From contig NC_022084.1 of the NCBI RefSeq assembly GCF_000246985.2, forward strand, positions 1,643,819 to 1,707,818: a stretch of DNA of 64,000 bases, given 5' to 3'. This DNA comes from Thermococcus litoralis DSM 5473. GTDB lineage: Archaea; Methanobacteriota_B; Thermococci; Thermococcales; Thermococcaceae. Both the position numbers and the translations under genes were made by a program. Shown here one piece after another: positions 8,825 through 16,755 of the stretch (within the stretch, counting starts at the first letter, position 1; every line of letters begins with the position of its first letter). Under the pieces are notes generated by a model. It was not told the DNA's origin. It saw nothing but the letters and a program-made list of their open reading frames with translations, and searched no databases.

Positions 8825-9776
8825 AGTAGAACATTTAAAGAAATATTTCGCAATAAAACAAGGATTCTTACGAAAAAGGACTATGTGGCTAAAAGCAGTT
8901 GATGATGTTTCATTTGAAATAAAAAAAGGAGAAACATTCGGATTAGTGGGAGAGAGTGGAAGTGGAAAATCTACACTAGGAAGAACGATCTTAAGACTTT
9001 ATGAACCAACCTCTGGTAAGGTGTATTTTGGAGAAACTGAGATAACAGCACTTCCAAAAGAGGAATTAAAAAAGATACGACCAAAGATGCAGATGATATA
9101 CCAAGACCCTTATTCTTCTTTGAATCCTAGGCTGACGGTATTTGATATTATCGCAGAACCGCTAAAGGAGCATGGTTATGAGCATGTTAGGGATAGAATC
9201 TTAGAGCTATTAGAAGCGGTTGGACTAAGTGAAGAACATGCCAACAAGTATCCGGACGAACTTAGCGGAGGTCAGTGTCAAAGAGTTGCAATAGCTAGGG
9301 CTCTTGCATTAGATCCTGAATTTATAGTTCTAGATGAGCCAACTTCTGCATTAGACGTTTCTGTTCAAGCTCAAGTATTAAATCTCTTGGAAGATCTTAA
9401 AAAAGACCTTAGACTCACATATTTGTTTATTTCTCACGACTTGGGAGTAGTTAGGTATCTGGCAGACAAAGTAGGAGTCATGTACCTCGGGAAAATAGTT
9501 GAGAGCGGAGATATTAATCAAGTTTTTGATCATCCAAAACACCCCTATACAAAAATGTTACTTGAGTCAATACCTATCCCTGATCCAAAAGTTCGTTCTA
9601 TAAGAAGACATAAAATTGTCCGTGGAGAGATTCCAAGCCCATTAACCCCACCATCGGGTTGCAGATTCCACCCAAGATGTCCATATGCAAAAGATATTTG
9701 CAAGAAAGAGGAACCTGAAATGATCGAACTCGAAAGAGGCCATTTTGTTAGGTGCCATTTTGCGGAGGAGATGTGA
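8817..9776 (+). CDS. dppF: Peptide ABC transporter ATP-binding protein, DppF type
   Basis: A 319-residue ATPase with Walker A GESGSGKS, signature LSGGQCQR (Cys where GGQRQR is usual) and Walker B FIVLDEPTSALD. The oligopeptide-specific C-terminal Cys motif is [20 protein letters not shown]. The start at 8817 follows GGGGGGAATTCCG and overlaps dppD by eight bases. A start 15 bases earlier would sit inside that ribosome binding site. It completes the SBP-DppBCDF importer. Confidence 0.95.
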   Translation: MIRVEHLKKYFAIKQGFLRKRTMWLKAVDDVSFEIKKGETFGLVGESGSGKSTLGRTILRLYEPTSGKVYFGETEITALPKEELKKIRPKMQMIYQDPYSSLNPRLTVFDIIAEPLKEHGYEHVRDRILELLEAVGLSEEHANKYPDELSGGQCQRVAIARALALDPEFIVLDEPTSALDVSVQAQVLNLLEDLKKDLRLTYLFISHDLGVVRYLADKVGVMYLGKIVESGDINQVFDHPKHPYTKMLLESIPIPDPKVRSIRRHKIVRGEIPSPLTPPSGCRFHPRCPYAKDICKKEEPEMIELERGHFVRCHFAEEM

Positions 9777-9777
9777 G

Positions 9778-10476
9778 ATGATATTAATTGTTGATCCTAT
9801 AAAAGGAGGACTAGACAAAGCAACAAAAGAGTACATCTCTAAATATTTCCCAAATGATGAATTTTCAGTATTATCTCTAAAAGAGGGGCCAAAAACAATA
9901 GAAAGCTTTACTGACAAAACACTAGCGTGTTCTAGGCTTCTTGAAAATCTGGACATGCTAAAGAACGCTAACGCGATAGTAATAAACTGCTTTGCCGATC
10001 CTTGTCTCTTTGAGCTTAGGGAAAATCTAAACGTTCCGATTTTCGGGGTAGGAGAAACCACTATGCATATAGCGGCTATGCTCGGAGAGTTTTCAGTTAT
10101 TGGTCCAGGAGATAACATGATTTCTTGGACTAGAATTCAAGCAAGGGAGTATGGAATATTTGATAAGCTAGTCTCGGTTCACAAAATTAAATTTTCAGTA
10201 GACGATATCTTAGAGGCTGATGAAAGGCTGTACAAGGCTACAAAGGATGCATGCCTCGAAGCAATAGACAAAGGTGCGGATGTTATTGTTTTGGGATGTA
10301 CAGGCTTCATGACAATAGCCAAAAGGCTAAGAGAAGAAATATGGGAAGAGTTTCAAATTCCAGTTTTGGAACCATTGTTAGTTACTTATTCCGTTGCACG
10401 CTCTTTGTCTTTAGTTTTTAGGCATGGAAAAAGAGGGTTGTTTTCAGGGAGGGTTGAAGATGAAAGTATTGAATGA
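9778..10476 (+). CDS. Asp/Glu/hydantoin racemase family protein (copy 1)
   Basis: A 232-residue protein of the aspartate/glutamate racemase superfamily, closest in layout to hydantoin racemases. The two catalytic cysteines expected in this family are visible in AIVINCFADP (about residue 77) and VIVLGCTGF (about residue 181). The start at 9778 follows TGCGGAGGAGATGTGAG, directly after the dppF stop. The enzyme should abstract and return an alpha proton with the cysteine pair, without PLP. Its position after a peptide importer and beside DUF917 suggests that it racemises an imported D-amino acid derivative or 5-substituted hydantoin. A second copy lies 1.1 kb downstream. Confidence 0.85.
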   Translation: MILIVDPIKGGLDKATKEYISKYFPNDEFSVLSLKEGPKTIESFTDKTLACSRLLENLDMLKNANAIVINCFADPCLFELRENLNVPIFGVGETTMHIAAMLGEFSVIGPGDNMISWTRIQAREYGIFDKLVSVHKIKFSVDDILEADERLYKATKDACLEAIDKGADVIVLGCTGFMTIAKRLREEIWEEFQIPVLEPLLVTYSVARSLSLVFRHGKRGLFSGRVEDESIE

Positions 10477-11545
10477 AGTCGAACTTAGGGACATTGTAGA
10501 GGGTTGCACAGTTTTAGGAACCGGAGGCGGAGGAAACCCTGAAGAAGGATGGGAAATGATAGAAAAGGCGTTAAAAGAAGGAAGAGAGTTCAAACTAGTA
10601 AAGCTTGAAGATATACATCCTGACGGTATCGTACCGATGCCATATTTTGTGGGTTCAGTTTCTGGGAAAAAAGTTGAATCCGCATATCCGCATGGAGAGG
10701 CCGCACGTTCATATGAAGTTCTTGAGGAGTACATGGGTAAGAAATTCGAGGGTGTCATCTCAACTGAGCTTGGTGGAGCAAATACTGCTGCAGCCCTTGT
10801 AACAGCCGCTATGTTAGGGAGACCTATTGTTGATGGAGATCCCGCTGGAAGGTCAGTGCCGGAGTTACAACATACTACCTACTATATCCTTGGAATTCAA
10901 ATGACGCCATTTTCTGTAGTTACACCTTTTGGAGATGAAATTATTATCCCTAAGGTAAAAGACGATGTACAAGCTGAAAAGATAGTGAGGGGCATTGTTG
11001 CCGCTACGGGAACCAACGTAGGAGTAACATCCCATCCCATCGATGGAAAGACACTCAAGAGTTCTGTAGTCCCAGATGCAATAACTTATGCTCTCAAATT
11101 AGGAAGAGCTCTAAGGACTGCAAGAGAGAATGGAGGAGATCCAATACAGTCACTTATAAAGACAGGAAACGGATTCTTGCTCTTTAAAGGAGTTGTAACA
11201 AGATCCACTTGGAGAGATGAAAGTGGATTTACAATTGGGGAATTCGAGCTTGAAGGTGTTGACGAATTCAAAGGCCAAGTTTACAAAGTCTTTTTCAAAA
11301 ATGAGAACCTTATTTCATGGAAAAACGGAAAGGTGGACGTAACAATCCCCGATTTAATCTCTGTATTAACACTAGATGGATATCCAGTTACTAACCCAAA
11401 CGTAAAGGAAGGAAAAGAATACGCAGTCGTTGGGTTTCCAGCACCAGAAATATGGAGAACACCAAAAGGGCTTGAAATTTTCGGCCCAAAATATCTTGGT
11501 TTGGATATAGAGTACACACCAATTGAGAAGAAATATTCCAGGTAG
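10460..11545 (+). CDS. DUF917 family protein (S-methyl-thiohydantoin desulfurase-like)
   Basis: A 361-residue DUF917 protein. The family hallmark is the Gly-rich start CTVLGTGGGGNPEEG (about residues 15-29). STELGGANTAAAL and GDPAGRSVPELQ follow at about 100-140, and a beta-rich C-terminal domain begins near 245. As I recall, Pfam now names these domains after S-methyl-thiohydantoin desulfurase, and many members sit next to hydantoinase genes. No hydantoinase is seen here. The start at 10460 follows GGGAGGGTTGAAG and overlaps the upstream racemase by 17 bases, so the two are coupled. The true substrate is unknown; a cyclic amide or hydantoin-like ring is the best guess. Confidence 0.85.
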   Translation: MKVLNEVELRDIVEGCTVLGTGGGGNPEEGWEMIEKALKEGREFKLVKLEDIHPDGIVPMPYFVGSVSGKKVESAYPHGEAARSYEVLEEYMGKKFEGVISTELGGANTAAALVTAAMLGRPIVDGDPAGRSVPELQHTTYYILGIQMTPFSVVTPFGDEIIIPKVKDDVQAEKIVRGIVAATGTNVGVTSHPIDGKTLKSSVVPDAITYALKLGRALRTARENGGDPIQSLIKTGNGFLLFKGVVTRSTWRDESGFTIGEFELEGVDEFKGQVYKVFFKNENLISWKNGKVDVTIPDLISVLTLDGYPVTNPNVKEGKEYAVVGFPAPEIWRTPKGLEIFGPKYLGLDIEYTPIEKKYSR

Positions 11546-11581
11546 GTACTTTTACTTTTTCTTGTTTTGGAGGTGAAAATT

Positions 11582-12259
11582 ATGAAAATTCTTGTAATAA
11601 ACCCTGTTGGAACTTCGAGATGGGATGAAACAGACAAAAAAATATACCAGAGCTTTGCTTCTCTAGAGACAGAGATAGAGGTAATTAGTTTAGGGGAGGG
11701 CCCAATTTCAATCGAAACTAGAAAAACTGAAGCCGATGCTATACCAAGAATCGTGGAAACAGCGCTAAAGAATCATGAGAGTTATGATGCTATAATAGTA
11801 AACTGCTGCGCAGATCCAGGAGTTGATATTATAAGGTCACTCCTTGACAAACCTGTCGTTGGCCCTTGCGAAGCGTCGTTAGCTCTAGCTTCTGTTCTTG
11901 GTAAGAAAATTGGAATTGTAACTGTTTCTAAGACGGGAATTCCAATATTCGAAGAGCTAGTAAAAAAACTAAACTTCGAGGAGTTCGTAGTATCGATACG
12001 AGCTATAGGCATTTCTGTGCCAGAAATTGAAAAAAATTTGCAAAAAACAGTTAATCTGCTCTTAGAAGAGTGTAAAAAAGCAGAGAAAGACGGGGCGGAA
12101 GTAATAGTACTCGGGTGTACAGGGTTTGCAGGCTTAGCAGAAAGGCTTCAAAAACATATGGCTATACCTATTATTGACCCTGCTGGAGCTGCAGTAAAAA
12201 TAGCGGAGAATTTGGTATCCCTTAAATTAAGCCATAGCAAAAAACGGTATTTTTCTTAA
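11582..12259 (+). CDS. Asp/Glu/hydantoin racemase family protein (copy 2)
   Basis: A 225-residue second member of the Asp/Glu/hydantoin racemase family. Its catalytic cysteine motifs are IIVNCCADPGVD (about residue 77) and VIVLGCTGFAG (about residue 178). It differs clearly from copy 1 outside these motifs, so the pair is an old duplication or two specificities rather than a recent copy. The ATG at 11582 follows TTGGAGGTGAAAATT. The pair flanks the DUF917 gene, which suggests that the enzymes act on the substrate and the product, or on different side chains. Confidence 0.85.
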   Translation: MKILVINPVGTSRWDETDKKIYQSFASLETEIEVISLGEGPISIETRKTEADAIPRIVETALKNHESYDAIIVNCCADPGVDIIRSLLDKPVVGPCEASLALASVLGKKIGIVTVSKTGIPIFEELVKKLNFEEFVVSIRAIGISVPEIEKNLQKTVNLLLEECKKAEKDGAEVIVLGCTGFAGLAERLQKHMAIPIIDPAGAAVKIAENLVSLKLSHSKKRYFS

Positions 12260-12273
12260 AAGGGGGGATTTTT

Positions 12274-13317
12274 ATGTTAGGCTATTTGTCAATTGAAGTC
12301 TTGGAAAGTGCTCATAAGTTGTTAAACAAAATAATGAAAGTTCAGGCTAACGAAACTGTTGTTATAACAGCAGATACTGGAAGCGATTTTAACGTAGTTG
12401 AAGCAACTGCCAAAGCAGCCAAGCTTTTGGGGGCAAAACCCCTAGTCCTTTGGTATCCAATGCCTCCACACGTTGGGAAAGCCGCAGATCCTTATCTACC
12501 TTTAAAACCTCTAGAAGCCGCACTAAAAAACGCAGACGTATGGATTGAGTTCAACAAGAGCTGGTTACTATATTCCACCCCTTGGGATCGTGTAATGGAG
12601 GAAGGAACTGTCAGATACATTTGTTTAGTTGGGATGGATTCAGATATGATCGTTAGAACTGTAGGTAGAGTGAATATTCCAAAGTTGCTTGAATTCCAGA
12701 GAGTTTTGGCAGAAATTACAAAAAACACAAAGAAAATGAAAATTACAACCCCGGCAGGAACTAGTGTTGAGTTTGAAAACGACCCTTCAAGGCCGATATT
12801 TACAGAAGGAGATGTCCGCGGCCCGGGGGACTACATGCTCGTAGGACAAGTGGATTGGGCACCAGTGGAGGAGACAATTAACGGAACAATAGTATTTGAC
12901 GGTTCAGTATGGCCTCCCCAAGAACTTGGTGTGCTAAGGGAGCCAATTATCCTAGAAGTTGAACAGGGCACGGTAGTTAGAATAGAAGGTGGACAAGAGG
13001 CCAAGATATTTGAGAAGTGGTTAAAGAGCTTTAAAGATCCAAATATGTTCAAAATTGCACATATCTCTTATGGATGCAATCCTGGTGCGAAGTTAACGGG
13101 AAACATACTAGAGGATGAACGAATCTGGGGAGCAGTAGAGTGGGGACTTGGAAACCAAGCTGCGAGTTTTAGAGGTAAAGTTGGGGCAGCAAAGAGTCAT
13201 ACGGATGGAATTTGCTTGAGTCCTACTGTGGTTGGAGATAGTACAAAAATAATTGAAAAAGGCGAATATGTCCATCCAAAACTAAAAAAATTGGCAAAGC
13301 AAGTTATGTCCTTTTAG
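12274..13317 (+). CDS. M29 aminopeptidase / NicX-like metalloenzyme
   Basis: A 347-residue protein resembling peptidase family M29 and the related dihydroxypyridine dioxygenase NicX. The N-terminal half has a Rossmann-like part (VVITADTGSDFNVVEATAKAAKLLGA). The C-terminal half holds metal-ligand candidates in EWGLGNQAAS and AAKSHTDGICLSPTV, matching the Glu and His-x-Asp pattern of the family. Whether it is a peptidase or a ring-opening enzyme cannot be decided from the sequence. RBS: AAAAGGGGGGATTTTT. It is the last gene of the run starting at 4300, 14 bases after the second racemase, so it probably performs the last hydrolytic step on the imported substrate. Confidence 0.75.
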   Translation: MLGYLSIEVLESAHKLLNKIMKVQANETVVITADTGSDFNVVEATAKAAKLLGAKPLVLWYPMPPHVGKAADPYLPLKPLEAALKNADVWIEFNKSWLLYSTPWDRVMEEGTVRYICLVGMDSDMIVRTVGRVNIPKLLEFQRVLAEITKNTKKMKITTPAGTSVEFENDPSRPIFTEGDVRGPGDYMLVGQVDWAPVEETINGTIVFDGSVWPPQELGVLREPIILEVEQGTVVRIEGGQEAKIFEKWLKSFKDPNMFKIAHISYGCNPGAKLTGNILEDERIWGAVEWGLGNQAASFRGKVGAAKSHTDGICLSPTVVGDSTKIIEKGEYVHPKLKKLAKQVMSF

Positions 13318-13563
13318 ATTTCTTTTTTTGTGAATTTATTGCCATGGGGACGTTCTTTTGTATTGCAACTCTTTGTATCTAATAGAAAATAATTTAATCA
13401 CTTCCTGAGTATCAACTTGTTGATTTGATTAAATTTAAATTAAGGAAGTATCTGTTTGTGAGACAAACCTTTTTAAAGAGAGATTTGTATTCTCTTTTAA
13501 AGTAGGATGATAGACCCAAAGATTAGGTGATAAATCCCTGCTCTGATCTAGTTTTTAGTTAAA
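13318..13563 (+). other. Intergenic region after the catabolic operon
   Basis: An AT-rich stretch with a T-rich run right after the M29-like stop (13319-13327), which could end transcription. CTTTTTAAAG at 13469-13478 is a TATA box candidate that would start transcription near 13500. At 13505-13550 there is a weak C/D-like pattern (ATGATAG, then GTGATAA at 13528-13534, then CTGA at 13542-13545), but the space for a D' box is too short. I do not call it a gene. The GC-rich segment that follows is listed separately. Confidence 0.3.
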
Positions 13564-13640
13564 TTGGGCGATGAAGAGATTCATCCCTCCTGACGGGACT
13601 TGCTCCCCCGAGATGAAGAGGCGGTCCCCCCTCGAGCCTT
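13564..13640 (+). ncRNA. Candidate C/D box sRNA or other structured RNA
   Basis: A conspicuously GC-rich island in an AT-rich gap. It reads as box C GCGATGA (13568-13574), a 15-base guide, box D' CTGA (13590-13593), a 16-base linker, box C' GAGATGA (13610-13616), and a guide ending near TCGA (13632-13635) in place of CTGA, followed by CCTTTTT. The linker is longer than the usual 3-8 bases and the last D box is poor, so another class of structured RNA is possible. It ends a few bases before the ribosome binding site of the MBL gene, so it could also be part of that gene's leader. Confidence 0.4.
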
Positions 13641-13655
13641 TTTGAGGTGATTACA

Positions 13656-14345
13656 ATGATTCCCATAGAAATCCCACCAAACACGGTAATGCTCAAGGGG
13701 ATAGGGTATGATTCAAACATCTATTTGTTTCGAGATCGGAGAGAAGGCTTGATAGTTGATACTGGAACAGGGGTTTACTGGCACAGGTATTTTGAGGTGT
13801 TTGATAGGGAAGGCTACCTTGAGGGTTTAGAAAAAGTCACGATTCTGAATACGCATGAGCACTTCGACCACATTGGAGGAAATAGAAAGTTTAAGGAGTT
13901 TTTGGAGGAGAGAGATATTGAAGTTTTCTTTGCTGCCCACACTCTCACAGCGGAGGCTCTTGAAAAGGGAAACGATTACGTCATTCTCTCATACGCCTAT
14001 GGAAGACGGTTTATGCCGCATAATGTTGATATAAGGCTTGATGATGGAAGCGTTTTGAAGGTCGGAAGTAAGGAGCTTAAAGTTATTTATACGCCCGGCC
14101 ATACTGCAGGAAGCCTCTGTCTATATGAGCCAGAGGAAAAAGTCCTTTTTACAGGGGATACTGTGTTTAAGGGCACGGTTGGAAGGACTGACTTGCCCAC
14201 GGGGAGCTTTGAAGAATTGGTAAGAAGCCTAAAGAAGCTGGAAGCACTGGATGTTTACATTGCCTTGCCCGGACATGGAAAGCCTATAACAAACTGGGAA
14301 GAGAATTTTGAATTAATCAAAAAGGTTTTGGGGGTCTTTGAGTGA
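13656..14345 (+). CDS. MBL-fold metallohydrolase (glyoxalase II-like)
   Basis: A 229-residue metallo-beta-lactamase-fold hydrolase. Zinc ligands are seen in THEHFDH (His67, His69, Asp71, His72), TPGHTAGS (about residue 148), FTGDTVF (Asp about 168) and LPGHGK (about 210). The pattern is that of glyoxalase II-like enzymes acting on thioesters or similar esters; the substrate is unknown. The start follows GAGGTGATTACA. The stop overlaps the start of the DUF504 gene (GTGA), so both are probably translated from one mRNA. Confidence 0.9.
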   Translation: MIPIEIPPNTVMLKGIGYDSNIYLFRDRREGLIVDTGTGVYWHRYFEVFDREGYLEGLEKVTILNTHEHFDHIGGNRKFKEFLEERDIEVFFAAHTLTAEALEKGNDYVILSYAYGRRFMPHNVDIRLDDGSVLKVGSKELKVIYTPGHTAGSLCLYEPEEKVLFTGDTVFKGTVGRTDLPTGSFEELVRSLKKLEALDVYIALPGHGKPITNWEENFELIKKVLGVFE

Positions 14346-14605
14346 GAAAGGGCTTCGTTAAGGAGGTTCTCTCCAAAATTAAATACGACCCTAGGGAAAA
14401 TGAGGAGGACTACTACATTGTTATTGAGCATCGGGGAGCATATGGAAATGTTAAAAAGATCCCCGTAAAGCTCATAGAGCTTGGCCATGGCTATTTCTTC
14501 ATTGAAGATACCCAGATTCCATACCATAGAATACTGGCTGTCGTTAGGAAAGACGGAAAGGTTGTTTGGAAAAAGAGAGGGCTAGGAGATGAGGTGAAAT
14601 TCTGA
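14342..14605 (+). CDS. DUF504 / UPF0248 family protein
   Basis: An 87-residue basic protein of the DUF504 (MJ1316-type) family, proposed to recognise cyclic phosphate ends of RNA. The conserved core is seen in IEHRGAYGNVKKIPV and IPYHRILAVVRKDGKVVW. It starts with GTG inside the stop of the MBL gene. Its last 24 bases overlap the convergent DUF835 gene on the other strand. It fits the small size of the archaeal family. Confidence 0.85.
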   Translation: MRKGFVKEVLSKIKYDPRENEEDYYIVIEHRGAYGNVKKIPVKLIELGHGYFFIEDTQIPYHRILAVVRKDGKVVWKKRGLGDEVKF

Positions 14606-15529
14606 GCTCAAAATGCCTTTTTCACTTTCGTTAAAAGCATTCAAATCACCGGATAAGATTACGTAGCTTTGGTTTATTATTGCGTAGTCTTTGAGGTAAG
14701 TCAGTACTTCAAAGAACTTTTTAAATCCAAGTTTTGCATTCAGGTGCTCTATTCCCTCTATAGCCAAAATAGAGTGCCCCTGTTTCAGGAAATCAATCAT
14801 GAATTTTCTCGCTTCGTCGAACCTGTCTGGAGAGATTGAGCCAACTGTCGGGATGTTTGTTAACCAATACACTTCAACGTTATCCTTAAACAATTTTTTG
14901 ACTTCATCTGGGGAGTCCCTTGTTATGATTGCCATTCTATGTTTATCGGTGAGATTCAAAAGGAAATAGCGTGCTTTGAACTTGGTGGAGAAAAGATAGC
15001 CTCCCGGTACAAGTTCCTTGAGCTTAACTTCATCTTCGGAAAGTGCAAGTAAAAGCTCGTAAAGCTCCCTCAGCTTGTCATAGTACTCTCCTTCAATGTG
15101 GGAAAGCTTAGATAGGGTTGATTTTAGGTTGTCATCTTTTATCACCTTTGAGACAATCTCATAGGTTTCTTTCATAGAAAGCTCCAAGTCCATGCACGTT
15201 CTGAGAATTTTAAGATGCTCTCTAATAGTGTTAAGATCTTTTGTGACCCTTTTGTTCTGGAAAAATGAGAGTTCAGGAAACTTTGGCTCTTCCCCTGGAT
15301 ACAGAAGCTGGAACTTTCCATAAAGCTCATTTTTCTCCTTGAGGCTCTCTTCTGAAAATGAAGAAAACAGCGTCTTAACACTTTCTAAACTGCAGTTTTC
15401 AGAAAGTTCTTTGTAAAATTTGGCTTCATGTTCTTTGTTGAAAATCAGAAAGCCCAAGGCTTCTTTGGGTGATTTTTCCCAAAGGTACCTGATAATTTGA
15501 TCATCCTGAATAATATCTTCCCATTCCAT
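14582..15529 (-). CDS. DUF835 domain protein
   Basis: A 315-residue soluble protein. The N-terminal half (to about 170) is helical and may be a four-helix bundle of ferritin-like or coiled-coil type. The C-terminal half (about 190-315) is a DUF835 domain with YLFSTKFKARYFLLNLTD, VYWLTNIPTVGSISPD and ILAIEGIEHLNAKLGFKKF. It is one of three DUF835 proteins in this window, and the only one without membrane helices. The ATG at 15529 follows GGGTGGTAAA; a longer form from 15541 is possible. Function unknown. Confidence 0.8.
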   Translation of the reverse strand: MEWEDIIQDDQIIRYLWEKSPKEALGFLIFNKEHEAKFYKELSENCSLESVKTLFSSFSEESLKEKNELYGKFQLLYPGEEPKFPELSFFQNKRVTKDLNTIREHLKILRTCMDLELSMKETYEIVSKVIKDDNLKSTLSKLSHIEGEYYDKLRELYELLLALSEDEVKLKELVPGGYLFSTKFKARYFLLNLTDKHRMAIITRDSPDEVKKLFKDNVEVYWLTNIPTVGSISPDRFDEARKFMIDFLKQGHSILAIEGIEHLNAKLGFKKFFEVLTYLKDYAIINQSYVILSGDLNAFNESEKGILSSEFHLIS

Positions 15530-15606
15530 TTTACCACCCATAATTTTTGTAGAGTTTAAATAGAAAAGCTTTTCTATTCCCTTCTTTATGATGGAAGGGG
15601 GTTCAA

Positions 15607-16368
15607 GTGATAGACGCTCACGCTCATGTGGAGATGTTTAAAAAGGAAATCCCTGCAATCGTTGAAGAGAGCCAAAAACACCTTGACGCCATAGTGGATT
15701 CTATAACTGAATATCGGAAATTCCACGTATGGAAAAGCTGGGAGCTTCTAAAGCCCTATTTTGGCTTCATATTTCCAACCTTAGGATTTGCCCCAAACGA
15801 AGCTAGGAGGGGCAACTGGGAGAAGGTCAGGAGGGTTAAGGGATTTATAATAGAGCATAAGGATGAAATCGTCGCCGTTGGTGAGATTGGGCTTGACTAC
15901 CACTATGCCAAAACGGAAGAAGAACGAAAGAACCAGCGTGAGATATTCAGCCATTTCCTTGAGCTCGCTGCTGAGCTTGGCAAGCCTGTTGTTCTTCACG
16001 CGAGGGATGCTGAAAGAGAAGTTTATGGGGCAATTCAGAGGAGAGGCATCCATGGCTACTTCCACTCCTATACTGGGGACGTTGAAACAGCTAAAGAGAT
16101 CGCTGAGAACGGGCATTTCATAGGTATAAGCACTGGGGTGGCTTTCATCCCCGAAGTGAGGAAAGTTGTAGAGGCTTTGGACGTTGAGAACATTCTCGTT
16201 GAGACCGATGCTCCATATATGAGTCCTTTCAAGGGCGAGAAGAATAAGCCGTATTATGTGAAGTTCGCCATCGAGGAAATAGCTAAAATAAAGGACATGC
16301 CTGTTAAGGAGGTAGAGAGAACAGCTCATAAAAACGCTGTTAGGTTCTTTAAGCTGAATCTGAGGTGA
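15607..16368 (+). CDS. TatD-related metal-dependent hydrolase
   Basis: A 253-residue TIM-barrel hydrolase of the TatD family. The N-terminal metal motif is MIDAHAHVEMF, followed by GEIGLDYHYA (Glu and Asp), VVLHARDAER, FHSYTGD and VETDAPYMSP. Such proteins are DNases or phosphoesterases in other organisms. The start is a GTG at 15607 after GGAAGGGGGTTCAA; no upstream ATG is in frame near it. A small helical protein gene follows five bases after the stop. Confidence 0.9.
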   Translation: MIDAHAHVEMFKKEIPAIVEESQKHLDAIVDSITEYRKFHVWKSWELLKPYFGFIFPTLGFAPNEARRGNWEKVRRVKGFIIEHKDEIVAVGEIGLDYHYAKTEEERKNQREIFSHFLELAAELGKPVVLHARDAEREVYGAIQRRGIHGYFHSYTGDVETAKEIAENGHFIGISTGVAFIPEVRKVVEALDVENILVETDAPYMSPFKGEKNKPYYVKFAIEEIAKIKDMPVKEVERTAHKNAVRFFKLNLR

Positions 16369-16373
16369 TTCCT

Positions 16374-16661
16374 ATGGAGGAAGTTGAGAAGGTTAAGGCA
16401 TTGTGTAAGGAGCTTAATGAAGAGCATCTCCTTAAGGCTATTGATTCCTTTGTATCCCTTCAGAAGGAGCTCTCGAGCAAAAAAGGGGAGGATTTCATAA
16501 ACGTTTCCATACTGGGCTTTATCGAGGGGATTCTGGTAAGTCTTTCAAGAAAGCATGAAAACGAAAAAATAGGTGAGCTTTTGGAGAAGGTTAGGGCAAA
16601 AAGATCAGAACTGGAAGAGAAGTTTAAGAAGCCGAGAGTTCCGCTCTTTGAAAATCCCTGA
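16374..16661 (+). CDS. Small helical protein of unknown function
   Basis: A 95-residue charged, probably all-helical protein with long heptad-like stretches (EKVKALCKELNEEHLLKAID and GELLEKVRAKRSELEEKFKK). I do not recognise a named family. The ATG at 16374 follows GAGGTGATTCCT, only five bases after the TatD stop, so it is translated from the TatD mRNA. Its last codons reach the 3' end of a C/D box sRNA candidate on the opposite strand. Confidence 0.7.
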   Translation: MEEVEKVKALCKELNEEHLLKAIDSFVSLQKELSSKKGEDFINVSILGFIEGILVSLSRKHENEKIGELLEKVRAKRSELEEKFKKPRVPLFENP

Positions 16662-16719
16662 TCAGCCCTGGCTGTACTCCTCATTGCCATAGGGCTCGGG
16701 ATAGGCTTTCATCACCCTC
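16659..16719 (-). ncRNA. C/D box sRNA candidate
   Basis: On the minus strand: box C GTGATGA (16715-16709), guide, box D' CCGA (16699-16696), linker GCCCTATGGCA, box C' ATGAGGA (16684-16678), a 12-base guide, and box D CTGA (16665-16662). Two of four boxes are perfect and two differ by one base. The C'-to-D spacing of 12 bases is what archaeal 2'-O-methylation guides use. It fills most of the gap between two convergent genes. The methylation targets were not searched. Confidence 0.65.
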
Positions 16720-16755
16720 GTTATGGGTTGTCATTTTTGGTTTTAATACTTTTCC

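Noticed and set aside
13505..13550. Second C/D box RNA upstream of 13564
   Set aside because: Box-like ATGATAG, GTGATAA and CTGA exist, but the gap between the first two is too short to hold a guide and a D' box.
15781..16329. 182-codon ORF antisense to the TatD gene
   Set aside because: The plus strand encodes a complete TatD enzyme with all metal motifs; the antisense ORF is chance.
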